Positions 15,159-23,643 are shown, counted from the stretch's first letter. The stretch is DNA of 51,060 nucleotides from Oscillospiraceae bacterium (GCA_031270865.1 JAISWI010000022.1:1-51060), one strand, 5' to 3'. Made by a program: numbers and translations. Notes: generated from the sequence alone by a model not told the origin.

Positions 15159-16192
15159 ACAAGCTAAGCCTGCTGGTTTTGTACGGAGGCGCCTCGGAGG
15201 AGCGCGAGGTATCCATCAAGTCCGCGCGGGAGTTCGCGCGGCATCTGGACACGGATAAGTATGCGCCCATATATGTTTACATAGCCCGCGAGGGCTTCTG
15301 GTCGCTGGCGGATTCCCCCAGTGATGAGCCTAGACGCGATACGCTCGCCGCGCTGTCCGTCAATTGGATGAATAAGGGACTTCTGGTGTTGAGGGACGGA
15401 GGGTTCGAAACGCTTTCAGTGGACGTTGTATTCCCGATGCTGCACGGGAAATACGGCGAGGACGGCATAATACAGGGCGTGTTGGAAGCGTCGGGCATAC
15501 CATATGTGGGATGCGGGGTTGCCGCGTCCGCCGTGTGTATGGATAAGTCGCTTACCAGCCTGGTCGCGGCGGCGGCGGGCGTCAGCGCGCCGCGCCATAT
15601 AATATTATATAAGAATGACGATGCCACCTCCTGTGGCATGCGGTATCCGCTGTTTGTAAAACCAGCGAGGTCCGGCTCATCGTTCGGCGTGAGTAAGGTG
15701 TACGGCCCGGACACGCTGCCCGCCGCCGTGGAAGAAGCCCGGCGATACGACGATAAGGTGTTGGTTGAGGAGGCTATCGACGGGCGCGAGATCGGCTGCG
15801 CGGTGCTCGGGAACGGGGCGACGCTGTTAACCGGCGCTCTCGACCAGATTGAGCTGTCTGGCGGGTTCTTCCGCATCCACCAGGAAGCGAACCCCGAGCG
15901 AGGCTCCCAGAACGCTACGGTCACAGTGCCCGCGCCGATACCGGAATCCTCGCGCGAGCTCGCGATCAGCGCGGCGAAAACGGTATACCGGGCGGTCGGA
16001 TGCCGCGGGCTGGCGCGGGTTGATATGTTCCTGACGCCGGACGGTCGGATCGTGCTGAACGAGATCAACACAATGCCGGGGTTCACATCGTACAGCCGCT
16101 ACCCGCGCATGATGGCCAGCGCGGGAATCCCCATGCGGGAGTTGATCGACCGGCTGGTTGACCTTGCGCTGGACAACGGGGACGGGCTATAA
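15155..16192 (+). CDS. vanA: D-alanine--D-lactate ligase (VanA/VanB type)
   Basis: A 345-residue ATP-grasp ligase that joins D-Ala to D-lactate, replacing the D-Ala-D-Ala target of vancomycin in peptidoglycan precursors. The specificity loop carries F-F-R-I-H242-Q-E, equivalent to His244 of enterococcal VanA, which marks D-lactate rather than D-Ala or D-Ser ligases. Other landmarks: G-K-Y-G-E-D-G-I-I-Q-G, K-P-A-R-S-G-S-S-F-G, and the C-terminal C-R-G-L-A-R-V-D-M-F-L and N-E-I-N-T-M-P-G-F-T-S-Y-S-R-Y-P-R-M-M. It overlaps vanH by 4 nt. The symbol shows function and family; which van type it is closest to was not determined. Confidence 0.95.
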   Translation: MNKLSLLVLYGGASEEREVSIKSAREFARHLDTDKYAPIYVYIAREGFWSLADSPSDEPRRDTLAALSVNWMNKGLLVLRDGGFETLSVDVVFPMLHGKYGEDGIIQGVLEASGIPYVGCGVAASAVCMDKSLTSLVAAAAGVSAPRHIILYKNDDATSCGMRYPLFVKPARSGSSFGVSKVYGPDTLPAAVEEARRYDDKVLVEEAIDGREIGCAVLGNGATLLTGALDQIELSGGFFRIHQEANPERGSQNATVTVPAPIPESSRELAISAAKTVYRAVGCRGLARVDMFLTPDGRIVLNEINTMPGFTSYSRYPRMMASAGIPMRELIDRLVDLALDNGDGL

Positions 16193-16249
16193 TGAAAACG
16201 ATCGCCGCTGTGACAACACGCGATCTCCACGAAAGGCATGTAACCCTAT

Positions 16250-16864
16250 ATGAATAGATTGCCTGAAGGCTTTGTATACCTGGATGAAGCGCTGCCCGGC
16301 GTCTGCTGGGACGCGAAGTACGCGTCACGGGACAACTTCACCGGTGACGCGGTGGATGGTTACCATGTAAACCGCGTCGTCGGCTCACGCGAGATGGCGG
16401 ACGCGCTGCGCGGCGCGGTCCTGCTTGCGGCGGGGCATGGGTACACGCTGCTGCTGTGGGATGGTTATAGGCCGCGGCGGGCGGTGGATTGCTTCCTGCG
16501 CTGGGCGCAATCCCCGGAGGATGGCAGGACGAAGGCCCGCTATTATCCTAATATAACGAAATCCGAGATCGTGCCGCTCGGCTATGTGGCGGCCAAGTCC
16601 GGCCACACCCGGGGCAGCGCGGTAGACCTGACGCTGCGCGGCATCGGCGGCCAACCGCTCGACATGGGCGGCGGCTTTGACCTGATGGACACCAGGTCCC
16701 ACCACGGCGCGGAGGGCTTGCCTCCGGACGCGGTCCGCAACCGCGCGTTGTTGCGCGGAATCATGGAGACAAGCGGGTTTGCCACCTACGAGAAGGAATG
16801 GTGGCACTATTCGCTAAATGACGAGCCGTACCCGGACAGTTACTTCGACTTTCCAGTTCGGTGA
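16250..16864 (+). CDS. vanX: D-Ala-D-Ala dipeptidase VanX
   Basis: A 204-residue cytoplasmic zinc dipeptidase that destroys D-Ala-D-Ala so that only D-Ala-D-Lac enters the cell wall. The metal ligands and base are in place: S-G-H119-T-R-G-S-A-V-D126 and E183-W-W-H186. Length and the N-terminal F-V-Y-L-D-E-A-L-P-G-V-C-W-D-A-K-Y-A-S motif are those of VanX. It lies 57 nt after the ligase gene, and the gap can form a GATCGC/GCGATC hairpin (16200-16225). It is in the same operon as vanH and the ligase. Confidence 0.96.
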   Translation: MNRLPEGFVYLDEALPGVCWDAKYASRDNFTGDAVDGYHVNRVVGSREMADALRGAVLLAAGHGYTLLLWDGYRPRRAVDCFLRWAQSPEDGRTKARYYPNITKSEIVPLGYVAAKSGHTRGSAVDLTLRGIGGQPLDMGGGFDLMDTRSHHGAEGLPPDAVRNRALLRGIMETSGFATYEKEWWHYSLNDEPYPDSYFDFPVR

Positions 16865-16912
16865 TATTAATAGTTATCCAGTATAACGCTATGCCGCGAG
16901 GGGTGATGGCGA

Positions 16913-17620
16913 ATGAATGAGACGATAATGGTCGTGGACGACGAGCGGGAGATCGCCGACCTTGTGGAGTTTTACCTAACAAACGAGGGTTACCTCGTCC
17001 ATAAATTTTACAACGGTAACGACGCGCTGGCGTGCGCGGAACGCTGCCGCCTAGACCTGGCCATACTGGACGTCATGCTCCCCGATGTGGACGGCTGCGA
17101 GGTATGCCGGCGCGTCCGCGAGAGGCATACCTACCCGATACTCATGCTGACGGCGAAGGCGGAGGAGATCGACAAGATAACCGGGCTAGCGCTGGGCGCG
17201 GACGACTATATCACCAAACCGTTCAGGCCGCTGGAGCTGGTGGCGCGAGTCAAGGCGCAGCTGAGGCGGTACACGCGGTATAACGAGCCGCCGGACACGC
17301 GCGGCGATGGGCGCGAGCGCGTGTTGTCCGTACGCGGTCTGACGCTCAACCTGGACTCCCACGAATGCGCGTTGGATGAAAGGCCCGTGCAGCTCACGCC
17401 GATCGAATTCGGGATACTGCGCCTGCTATGCGACACGCCGGGCAAGGTAATCCCGGCGGAGGAGATATTCGAGCGCGTATGGGGCGAGAAGGCGTTGAAC
17501 AACGCCAACAACACCGTCATGGTGCACATCCGGCACCTGCGGGGGAAGCTGCGCGACTCGACCGAGCGGCCCAAGTACATCCGGACCGTGTGGGGCGTGG
17601 GGTACAAGCTTGAAAAATAG
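16913..17620 (+). CDS. vanR: OmpR-family response regulator VanR
   Basis: A 235-residue response regulator. The receiver domain (about 1-120) has the acidic pair in V-V-D-D-E, the phosphorylated Asp D53 (L-A-I-L-D-V-M-L-P), T-A-K-A-E and the Lys of I-T-K-P-F. A winged-helix DNA-binding domain follows (about 135-233), ending W-G-V-G-Y-K-L-E. The W-G-E-K-A-L-N-N-A-N-N-T-V-M-V-H-I-R-H-L-R segment is VanR-like. The ATG is 48 nt after vanX, behind a GAGGGG site, so it is probably co-transcribed. Placing the regulators last, after HAX, differs from enterococcal vanA, vanB and vanD, where they come first. Confidence 0.92.
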   Translation: MNETIMVVDDEREIADLVEFYLTNEGYLVHKFYNGNDALACAERCRLDLAILDVMLPDVDGCEVCRRVRERHTYPILMLTAKAEEIDKITGLALGADDYITKPFRPLELVARVKAQLRRYTRYNEPPDTRGDGRERVLSVRGLTLNLDSHECALDERPVQLTPIEFGILRLLCDTPGKVIPAEEIFERVWGEKALNNANNTVMVHIRHLRGKLRDSTERPKYIRTVWGVGYKLEK

Positions 17621-18596
17621 CGACGAGTGGCAGTTTCTTCGAAAAGCCCTGCTGACCGCGATGGCTATAGCGATGGCGGTTTTGGCTGTGTTGTGGGTTT
17701 TCGACACGATGTTCAACGGCGCGCTGCTGGACTTCTTCGCGATGGCCACAGCCTCGCTGTTCAATCGGCCTAGCCGGAGCGGGCTGCTGGGTTATGGTCT
17801 CATAATCCTTATGATCATACTGCTGACAGGCGTCGTCACATCTTACAGGACGTTCATGACACAGCACGGGTTGTACCAGGAGGCCAAGGCGCAGGCCGAA
17901 CGCGCCCGGACGCTGGCGGAGATGGAGCAGCGGCGCAAGGCCGACATGATCACCTACCTGGCCCACGACCTCAAGACGCCGCTCGCCTCCATCATCGCAT
18001 ACCTGAACCTGTTGGAGGAATCACCCGGACTTGCGCCAGAACAGCGGGCCAAACACATCGGCGTCACGCTCGACAAGGCGTGCAGGCTGGAACAGCTGCT
18101 CGAGGAGCTGTTCGACGTCATCCGCTTCAACCTGCAATCCATCACGCTAAGCGAGGAACGCGTCAACCTCAAATTCATGCTGGAACAGCTGGCGGACGAG
18201 TTCTACCCGATCCTGCTGCCGCGCGGCAAGGCCATCGCGGTATCATGCGAGGATGGCCTGACCGTCCGCGCGGACCCGGACAAACTCGCGCGGGTATTCA
18301 ACAATATCCTAAAGAACGCGGCGGCCTACAGCCGCGACAATACACAGATCAACGTTGACGCGAGGCGAAACGGCAGCAAGGCCAGGATACAGTTCGCGAA
18401 CCTCGGCGACACGATCCCCAAGCACAAGCTTGAAACGATATTTGAGAAATTCTACCGCCTGGACGCGTCCCGCGCGTCGAAGACAGGCGGCGCGGGTCTG
18501 GGCCTTGCGATAGCGAAGGAGATCGTAGAGGCGCACGACGGGAGTATATCGGTAAGCAGCGAGGACGGGCGGACGGTCTTTACCGTGATGGTGTAA
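17610..18596 (+). CDS. vanS: Sensor histidine kinase VanS
   Basis: A 328-residue membrane histidine kinase partnering the upstream response regulator. Two membrane helices (about residues 9-30 and 57-78) enclose only a short outer loop of about 25 residues, too small for a large sensor domain. The H box is Y-L-A-H119-D-L-K-T-P-L-A-S-I, very like VanS; the N box is N-N-I-L-K-N-A-A-A-Y-S, and the ATP lid is G-G-A-G-L-G-L-A-I-A-K-E-I-V. It uses a TTG start overlapping the end of vanR by 11 nt. The short outer loop suggests sensing in the membrane, or by direct drug or lipid contact, as proposed for vanB/vanA sensors. Confidence 0.92.
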   Translation: MKNSDEWQFLRKALLTAMAIAMAVLAVLWVFDTMFNGALLDFFAMATASLFNRPSRSGLLGYGLIILMIILLTGVVTSYRTFMTQHGLYQEAKAQAERARTLAEMEQRRKADMITYLAHDLKTPLASIIAYLNLLEESPGLAPEQRAKHIGVTLDKACRLEQLLEELFDVIRFNLQSITLSEERVNLKFMLEQLADEFYPILLPRGKAIAVSCEDGLTVRADPDKLARVFNNILKNAAAYSRDNTQINVDARRNGSKARIQFANLGDTIPKHKLETIFEKFYRLDASRASKTGGAGLGLAIAKEIVEAHDGSISVSSEDGRTVFTVMV

Positions 18597-18741
18597 AGGC
18601 GTTTCCCCATGCTTAATAACAATGAGGTATACGTGAGATTTACCTATCTGTTTTATAAAGAAAGCGTCTTAACAAACTTATAAATATAGTTTATCTCACT
18701 GTACAATGCTAGGGCGCGGATGCTCACGCGCGATCGTGATG

Positions 18742-18770
18742 TTGACAGCGGACACATACAGGCGTATACT
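18742..18770 (+). promoter_or_regulatory. Predicted sigma-A-type promoter of the 18813 gene
   Basis: A perfect TTGACA (18742-18747), a 17-nt spacer and TATACT (18765-18770). The 18597-18812 region is AT-rich and otherwise empty. A small TTAG/CTAA inverted repeat lies just past the predicted transcription start and could be an operator. Confidence 0.6.
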
Positions 18771-18812
18771 AACCTGGATATTAGTTATTGCTAACTCGCG
18801 AGGAGGTTTGTT

Positions 18813-19541
18813 ATGTTAACGGGACATAATACCAAATGGATCAAACTATCCGCCATCGCGGGCTTGGCAGGCGCAATCTGTTGGGCAATCGGCGATATTC
18901 TGATCGTCGGATTCAGGATAAACATTACAGATTACCCATTGATCGCGGACAGCGCGGCTTTCATAAACAAGGAGCTGGCGGCGCTGATGGTTCCGGGAGA
19001 GACATGGCGTCTGGCAGCCGGAGCGCTCTTTGGCGCGTTCAGCCTTCCGCTCAAGCTGTTCGCGCTGTATTGCGTAACGTTCCTGCTGTTGCCGGCCGGG
19101 AGACGGTACGCGCTTACCTGCGCCGCTATTCTTTTCGCGGGCTTCGCATGGTCGCCCATGGCCCACGCCGGGTTTTTCTACCTTGGCGAAACGGTCAAAA
19201 CGGCGTTAGGGGCGGACGCCGTGGACGCTGCGCGGGTTTTAGCCTTGGCCGGGACGTTTGAGCGCATCCTGATGATCCTATACATACCTGCGGTAGCCGC
19301 CGAAAACGCCGGTTGGCTGCTGGTTTCTATTGCTGCGCTGCGTGGCCGGACGATGCTGCCTCGCTATTTCGGCGCAATCACGCCCCTGCCAATGACGATG
19401 TTTTGGGCGTTAGTCGTTCCACTGCTGCCAGCGTCCATATCCACTCCCCTTCAAGGAGCGCAAATGAACCTTGCCGGTATTGTTTTCTATACCGCGGTTT
19501 GTGTGTTTTGCTATAGAACGAGGAAGTTTTCGGTTGCGTAA
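18813..19541 (+). CDS. Multi-pass membrane protein of unknown function (possibly DUF6796-like)
   Basis: A 242-residue integral membrane protein with about six or seven hydrophobic segments (near residues 10-30, 65-95, 100-120, 140-165, 165-180, 190-210 and 220-235). No catalytic motif is seen. I do not recognise the family with confidence; it resembles DUF6796-type proteins. It has its own strong promoter and an AGGAGG site 6 nt before the ATG, so it is not simply part of the van operon. It does not look like VanZ. Closeness to vanS may be chance. Confidence 0.75.
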   Translation: MLTGHNTKWIKLSAIAGLAGAICWAIGDILIVGFRINITDYPLIADSAAFINKELAALMVPGETWRLAAGALFGAFSLPLKLFALYCVTFLLLPAGRRYALTCAAILFAGFAWSPMAHAGFFYLGETVKTALGADAVDAARVLALAGTFERILMILYIPAVAAENAGWLLVSIAALRGRTMLPRYFGAITPLPMTMFWALVVPLLPASISTPLQGAQMNLAGIVFYTAVCVFCYRTRKFSVA

Positions 19542-19693
19542 AAGAGGGATTGTGTCTTTGGAGGTGAGTTTATGCGCGGCTGCGGTTAGTTGTGTACTAT
19601 GAGGGTGTAATCTTAGGAGAATCCAATTTTCGCGAAAAAGTAGGTAATAACCGCTTTTTCCCCGAATTTGTTTATGAAGCGGCAACACTCGGT

Positions 19694-19722
19694 AAAATGA
19701 AACCCCGCCTTCCGGCGGGGTT
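19694..19722 (-). terminator. Rho-independent terminator of tRNA-Thr
   Basis: A stem-loop of about 10 bp (arms 19701-19710 and 19713-19722), GC-rich, followed on the minus strand by a T-rich run (19702-19694). It begins 9 nt past the tRNA CCA end. The 19542-19693 stretch before it holds no supported feature. Confidence 0.8.
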
Positions 19723-19730
19723 ATACACAT

Positions 19731-19806
19731 TGGAGCTGATGATGGGACTCGAACCCATGACCTCCTCCTTACCAAGGAGGTGCTCTACCGCCTGAGCTAC
19801 ATCAGC
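19731..19806 (-). tRNA. tRNA-Thr (anticodon GGT)
   Basis: A 76-nt cloverleaf with encoded 3' CCA. Acceptor arms are GCTGATG and CATCAGC, discriminator T. The D arm has GCTC/GAGC, the anticodon stem is CCTCC/GGAGG with loop TTGGTAA (anticodon GGT), and the T arm has GGGTTCGAGTCCC. Its terminator follows directly. Confidence 0.96.
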
Positions 19807-19945
19807 GCTCGCCGCAAGAAGCAACTACGCCAGTATACACCATCCCGCAAGGAAAATCAAGATAAATCTTACGGGGCGGAGACCTCCTTATTTTGAAAAA
19901 CGATTAGCGTTGTATAAGGATTTGTTTGACCAAGCTAGGGTGAAG

Positions 19946-20245
19946 CATGTGGGAACAACCTACCCTGGCCACGAGGGTCCAGCGTCACGCTGGTCAGGGG
20001 GTCAAGGGGGGTGAAACCCCCTTGCGGGGTCTGGGGCAAAGCCCCAGCGCACCCAACCCCACGTCAACCCCCGTAAAGGGCGAAGCCCATAAGGTTTTCT
20101 TATGCCCTGCGGGGCTGAGGTTTGTTGGTTTCGACCGGGGGACGTGGGGCTCTGCCCCACACCCCGCAAGGGGGGTTCACCCCCCTTGACCCCCTGACCA
20201 GCGTGACGCTGGACCCTCGTGGCCAGGGTGGATTGTTCCTCCATG
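19946..20245. mobile_element. 300-bp non-autonomous palindromic element (MITE-like), full-length copy
   Basis: It begins and ends in CATG and has inverted terminal arms of about 100 bp (about 19946-20046 and 20150-20245) that are more than 90% identical by eye. The centre is different, with a GCCCATAAGG/CCTTATGGGC-type partial hairpin. Within each arm are further stem-loops, including the 15-bp palindrome CCAGCGTSACGCTGG at 19979-19993 and 20198-20212. No transposase is encoded. The right end lies 8 nt from the stop of the permease gene at 20254. An 81-bp solo form is at 7352-7432, and a third copy starts at about 50984. Confidence 0.85.
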
Positions 20246-20253
20246 CCTTTGGC

Positions 20254-21177
20254 TTAGCCCTTCACCGCCCCGGCTGTCAACCCCTTCACCAGTTTATCCT
20301 GAAACACTATGAACAGCAGTATCATCGGCAATACAGTTAATGTTAATACAGCCATAATCATCGGCGTGTTCATCGAGTACTGCCCTTGAAACTGCCAGAT
20401 CGCTAGCGGCAGTGTCTGGTTCTTCTGCGACTGTGTCAGCGTATACGCGAATATAAACTCATTCCACATATTAACGCCATTATATATAGCCAACGTCGAC
20501 AACCCCGGCGTCGACAGCGGCAGTATTATCCTGAAAAACATCCTATACTTACTGCATCCATCTATCTCCGCGCTCTCCTCTATCTCGCGCGGTATCGCGG
20601 CCATAAAGCTGGTCAATATAAACACTGATATCGGCACGGCAAACGCTATATACGGCCCGACCATTGCCCATATCGTATCATACAGCCCCATCTGCGTGGT
20701 CATCTTAAATACCGGTATCAACGTTATATGTATAGGAATACTCATACACGCAACTATCAACCCATACAGCGGCTTGGCCAACGCGAACCTAAACCTTGCC
20801 AACGGGTACGACGCGCACGCCGATATGAACAACAGCGCAGTCAGCGCAACCGCCACTACTACCACGCTGTTCTTAAAGAACGACCAGTACCCGCCCGTCA
20901 ACGCCTCTATGAAGTTGGCCGGATACCACGACTCCGGCATCTCGAACACGCCTTTTACCAGCATCTCGAACTTACCTTTAAACGCGTTGATCGCCATGAA
21001 CGCGAACGGCAGGAAGCTAACCGCCAGCCACCCTAACGCCAGTACGAACGCTGCCGCCCAGCTAACCCGGCTTTTCAACCTTGAGCCGCTTACCACAGCG
21101 TCACGCCCAGCGGACGACCGCCTACGCCTCAACTTATCCTTTATATTCGCGTCGCCAACACCGCCTTGACGCGTCAC
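20254..21177 (-). CDS. Carbohydrate ABC transporter permease (MalG-like)
   Basis: A 307-residue permease with six membrane segments after a basic N-terminus of about 35 residues. The EAA loop is E-E-S-A-E-I-D-G-C-S followed by I-I-L-P-L-S-T-P, and the C-terminus is K-G-L-T-A-G-A-V-K-G, as in MalG-type subunits of family 1 sugar transporters. It overlaps the MalF-like gene by 4 nt. Third codon positions in its last several hundred bases are almost all purine, as in the genes flanking the other palindrome copy. Confidence 0.93.
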   Translation of the reverse strand: MTRQGGVGDANIKDKLRRRRSSAGRDAVVSGSRLKSRVSWAAAFVLALGWLAVSFLPFAFMAINAFKGKFEMLVKGVFEMPESWYPANFIEALTGGYWSFFKNSVVVVAVALTALLFISACASYPLARFRFALAKPLYGLIVACMSIPIHITLIPVFKMTTQMGLYDTIWAMVGPYIAFAVPISVFILTSFMAAIPREIEESAEIDGCSKYRMFFRIILPLSTPGLSTLAIYNGVNMWNEFIFAYTLTQSQKNQTLPLAIWQFQGQYSMNTPMIMAVLTLTVLPMILLFIVFQDKLVKGLTAGAVKG

Positions 21178-22082
21178 GCGCGGTCACCTCCCTGGTTAAT
21201 CAGGCGCATAGTTGCCAGCGCGATCACTGATATTAATATAAACATCCCACACGCTACCGTTGACCCGTACCCCATGTTGAAATTCTTAAAACTATACCGA
21301 TACATATACGTCGCCATGATCTCTGTGGACGTACCCGGCCCCCCGCCTGTCATAACGTATATTAAATCAAAATATTTCAACGACCCAACCATCGATAGTA
21401 TCGCGGCGCTCTTTACGCTGGGGGCGAGCAGCGGCAGCGCGATCCTCCAGAAGTACTGGCCGCGCGTCGCTCCATCGATGGTTGCGGCCTCGAATATATC
21501 AAATGACATGCCCGTGTAGGCGGCCATGAAGTATACCATGTAAAACGGCACAAACTGCCAGCATATGACACCAATCACCGCGTAGAGCGCCTTAGTCGGA
21601 CTGCCTAGCAGGTCCACGTTCCTGCCTCCGAACAGGCGCGATATCGTTGAGACGACTCCGCCGTTCGTGGCCAGCGCGTACCTGAACAGGAACCCTATCG
21701 CGACCGAGCTCATCAGCAGCGGCACGAACCACATCACCTTGAACACATTCAACCTGCGCCCGCCGAAATCCAGGAACGTAGCCAGCGCCAACCCGATCGG
21801 CAGCTGAACTAATATCGATAGTATCATAATAGTTACATTATTCTTGAACGCCGCCCAGAACCCGGCGTCCGAGGCAAGCTGCCTCCAGTTCGCCATGCCT
21901 ACGAACACCCGGTCCGCGCTGATGCCGTTCCATTTCTGCAGGCTGATCTGGAACGAGCTTATTATAGGATAAGCGATATAAACGCCCAGCAGTATCAAAA
22001 CGGGCGCGAGGAACGCAGCCGCCGCCGTCCATGTCTGGCTTTGGCGTTGTACGCGCAGTGTTTGGCGGCGGGTGATCTCCAT
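21174..22082 (-). CDS. Carbohydrate ABC transporter permease (MalF/UgpA-like)
   Basis: A 302-residue permease with six membrane segments. The EAA loop reads F-E-A-A-T-I-D-G-A-T followed by I-A-L-P-L-L-A-P-S, and the family segment M-T-G-G-G-P-G-T-S-T-E near residue 255 is present. It lies between its binding protein (48 nt upstream) and the MalG-like partner. As in the other sugar cluster, no ATPase gene is present, so a shared MsmX/UgpC-type ATPase is likely. Confidence 0.93.
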   Translation of the reverse strand: MEITRRQTLRVQRQSQTWTAAAAFLAPVLILLGVYIAYPIISSFQISLQKWNGISADRVFVGMANWRQLASDAGFWAAFKNNVTIMILSILVQLPIGLALATFLDFGGRRLNVFKVMWFVPLLMSSVAIGFLFRYALATNGGVVSTISRLFGGRNVDLLGSPTKALYAVIGVICWQFVPFYMVYFMAAYTGMSFDIFEAATIDGATRGQYFWRIALPLLAPSVKSAAILSMVGSLKYFDLIYVMTGGGPGTSTEIMATYMYRYSFKNFNMGYGSTVACGMFILISVIALATMRLINQGGDRA

Positions 22083-22130
22083 GTAAACCTCCCTAAAGGG
22101 GTTAGGGCGCCAACCCTAACCCCGTTTTGG

Positions 22131-23432
22131 TTATTGATTCAGATACGCCTGCATTGCTTCCTGGAGCTTGGCGTTGGCCTCTTCCGGCGTCATCGTCAAG
22201 CCGAACAGTTCCTGCGAGGTATCCTTATGCACCTCGGCGACCGCTGGCGGCAGGTACTGGTCATACCACAGCTGTGTCGCGGAGGCGTTCATGCACGCGT
22301 CTAGGATCTGCTGGGAGACGGGATCCCACTCGAACGTGTTCGCGTTCTTAGTGGCTGGAATCTTGTTGCTGCTGGCGAGCAGGGCGATAGAATCGTCGTT
22401 GGAGAAGTAGGAGACGAACTCGAACGCGGCCTCCAGCTTCTCGCCCTCGCAGTTAAGCTGCAGGAACTGGTCGCCCGTCGTGCCGATCTGTATGGATGTG
22501 TCCGCGTCGGAGCCATCCACCGCCGGGAAGCTGAACCAGCCTATCTTCTGGTAGAATTCGGGGCTGTCCGCCAGGAACGTGCCCGCGTACCATGACCCGC
22601 ACAGCAGCATCGCGGCGGCTTCCTGGTACATGAGCTGCTTGGCCTGGCCGTCGTCCTCGGAGAGGCTGTTCACGCCCTCGGGGAAGTAGCCCTTGCGCGT
22701 CCATTCCTGAATCTTCTCGCCCGCGTAGACGTAGCTGGCGTCCTCGAACGAGCCGGAGCCGTCGGCCGCGGCCTGGAACGGGGCCAGCCCGCCGAAGCGC
22801 GTGGCCAGGCTCATGAAGTACATCGAGCCGGTCCACTTCGACGCGTTAGCCAGCGCGAACGGTATGACGCCGTTCTCTACGAGCTTGTCGCACGCGGCCT
22901 CAAGCTCGGAGACCGTCGCCGGGATCTCAATGCCGTACTTCTCGAACATCTCCTTGTTGTAGAAGACGCCCGATATCGAGATGTTCATGATCGGCACGGC
23001 GTGGATGCGGCCGTTATACGCGGCTTGCGCCCACGCCGCATCCATCAGTTTGGGGTAGATGGGGCTGGCCTTGACCATATCGTCGATATCCTGCGCGAAC
23101 CCGGCCTTGATATACTCGATCATCGGCCCGCCGGACCAGCTGGAGTACACGTTCGGGGCCTCGCCTGAGGACATGGCGATGATCAGCTTTTCCTTATAGG
23201 TGTCGTTCTGGATGGACACCGCGCTGACCGTGTAGCCGCTCTGGGTGTTCGCGTTGAACTGGTCGACGCTGTACTGGTAATACTCCCTGTCCGGGCTCTC
23301 GGTGCCGATGTTCCAATAGACGATCTCCTTGGACTCACCGGCGATGGCCGGGGCGAAAGCCGCCGTAACAAGCAGCATCGCGACCGCGATGCCCATCGCT
23401 CCGGCCCGCAGCGCGAACCTCTTGAATGACAT
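22131..23432 (-). CDS. Carbohydrate ABC transporter substrate-binding protein (SBP family 1)
   Basis: A 433-residue extracellular binding protein, the usual length for maltose- or glycerol-phosphate-type family 1 proteins. Residues 1-31 form a signal peptide ending A-I-A before G-E; no lipobox Cys. Landmarks include E-I-V-Y-W-N, F-Y-N-K-E-M-F-E-K-Y-G and a later aromatic-rich W-T-G-S-M-Y-F region that could face sugar. AAGGAGGGA precedes ATG 23432. It leads the operon that continues into the two permeases. A promoter overlapped by an inverted repeat lies about 75-105 nt upstream. Substrate unknown. Confidence 0.92.
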   Translation of the reverse strand: MSFKRFALRAGAMGIAVAMLLVTAAFAPAIAGESKEIVYWNIGTESPDREYYQYSVDQFNANTQSGYTVSAVSIQNDTYKEKLIIAMSSGEAPNVYSSWSGGPMIEYIKAGFAQDIDDMVKASPIYPKLMDAAWAQAAYNGRIHAVPIMNISISGVFYNKEMFEKYGIEIPATVSELEAACDKLVENGVIPFALANASKWTGSMYFMSLATRFGGLAPFQAAADGSGSFEDASYVYAGEKIQEWTRKGYFPEGVNSLSEDDGQAKQLMYQEAAAMLLCGSWYAGTFLADSPEFYQKIGWFSFPAVDGSDADTSIQIGTTGDQFLQLNCEGEKLEAAFEFVSYFSNDDSIALLASSNKIPATKNANTFEWDPVSQQILDACMNASATQLWYDQYLPPAVAEVHKDTSQELFGLTMTPEEANAKLQEAMQAYLNQ

Positions 23433-23503
23433 GGAATCCCTCCTTCAAAGTATGGATACGGCAGGCGCGGACCCGGGCATGGGACACGCGCCTTGGTAGG
23501 ATA

Positions 23504-23539
23504 AGTATATCACAATTACACTAATCATTCCAGTGTAAT
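23504..23539 (-). promoter_or_regulatory. Predicted promoter and operator of the 23432-20254 sugar operon
   Basis: On the minus strand a -10 TATACT (23509-23504) is preceded at 17 nt by a weak -35 (TGGAAT, 23532-23527). The inverted repeat ATTACACT...AGTGTAAT (23515-23522 and 23532-23539, 9-nt gap) covers the -35 and spacer, as a repressor operator would. Confidence 0.5.
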
Positions 23540-23643
23540 CTTAAATTTTGGCAGAAGAAACAATCCGTTACAGCCACACAACTTGAAAAACAGCGCGTAT
23601 GGCGGCATGTGACGGATACAAGGGCGGCCAGGAAACCTCCGCC

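Noticed and set aside
16200..16225. GATCGC/GCGATC hairpin between the ligase gene and vanX
   Set aside because: A 6-bp stem with a 14-nt loop and no T-run is common by chance in such GC-rich DNA.
19947..20244. Open frames of about 80 codons on both strands across the palindromic element
   Set aside because: Both strands give nearly the same peptide because the DNA is an inverted repeat; there is no start context, and the centre differs.
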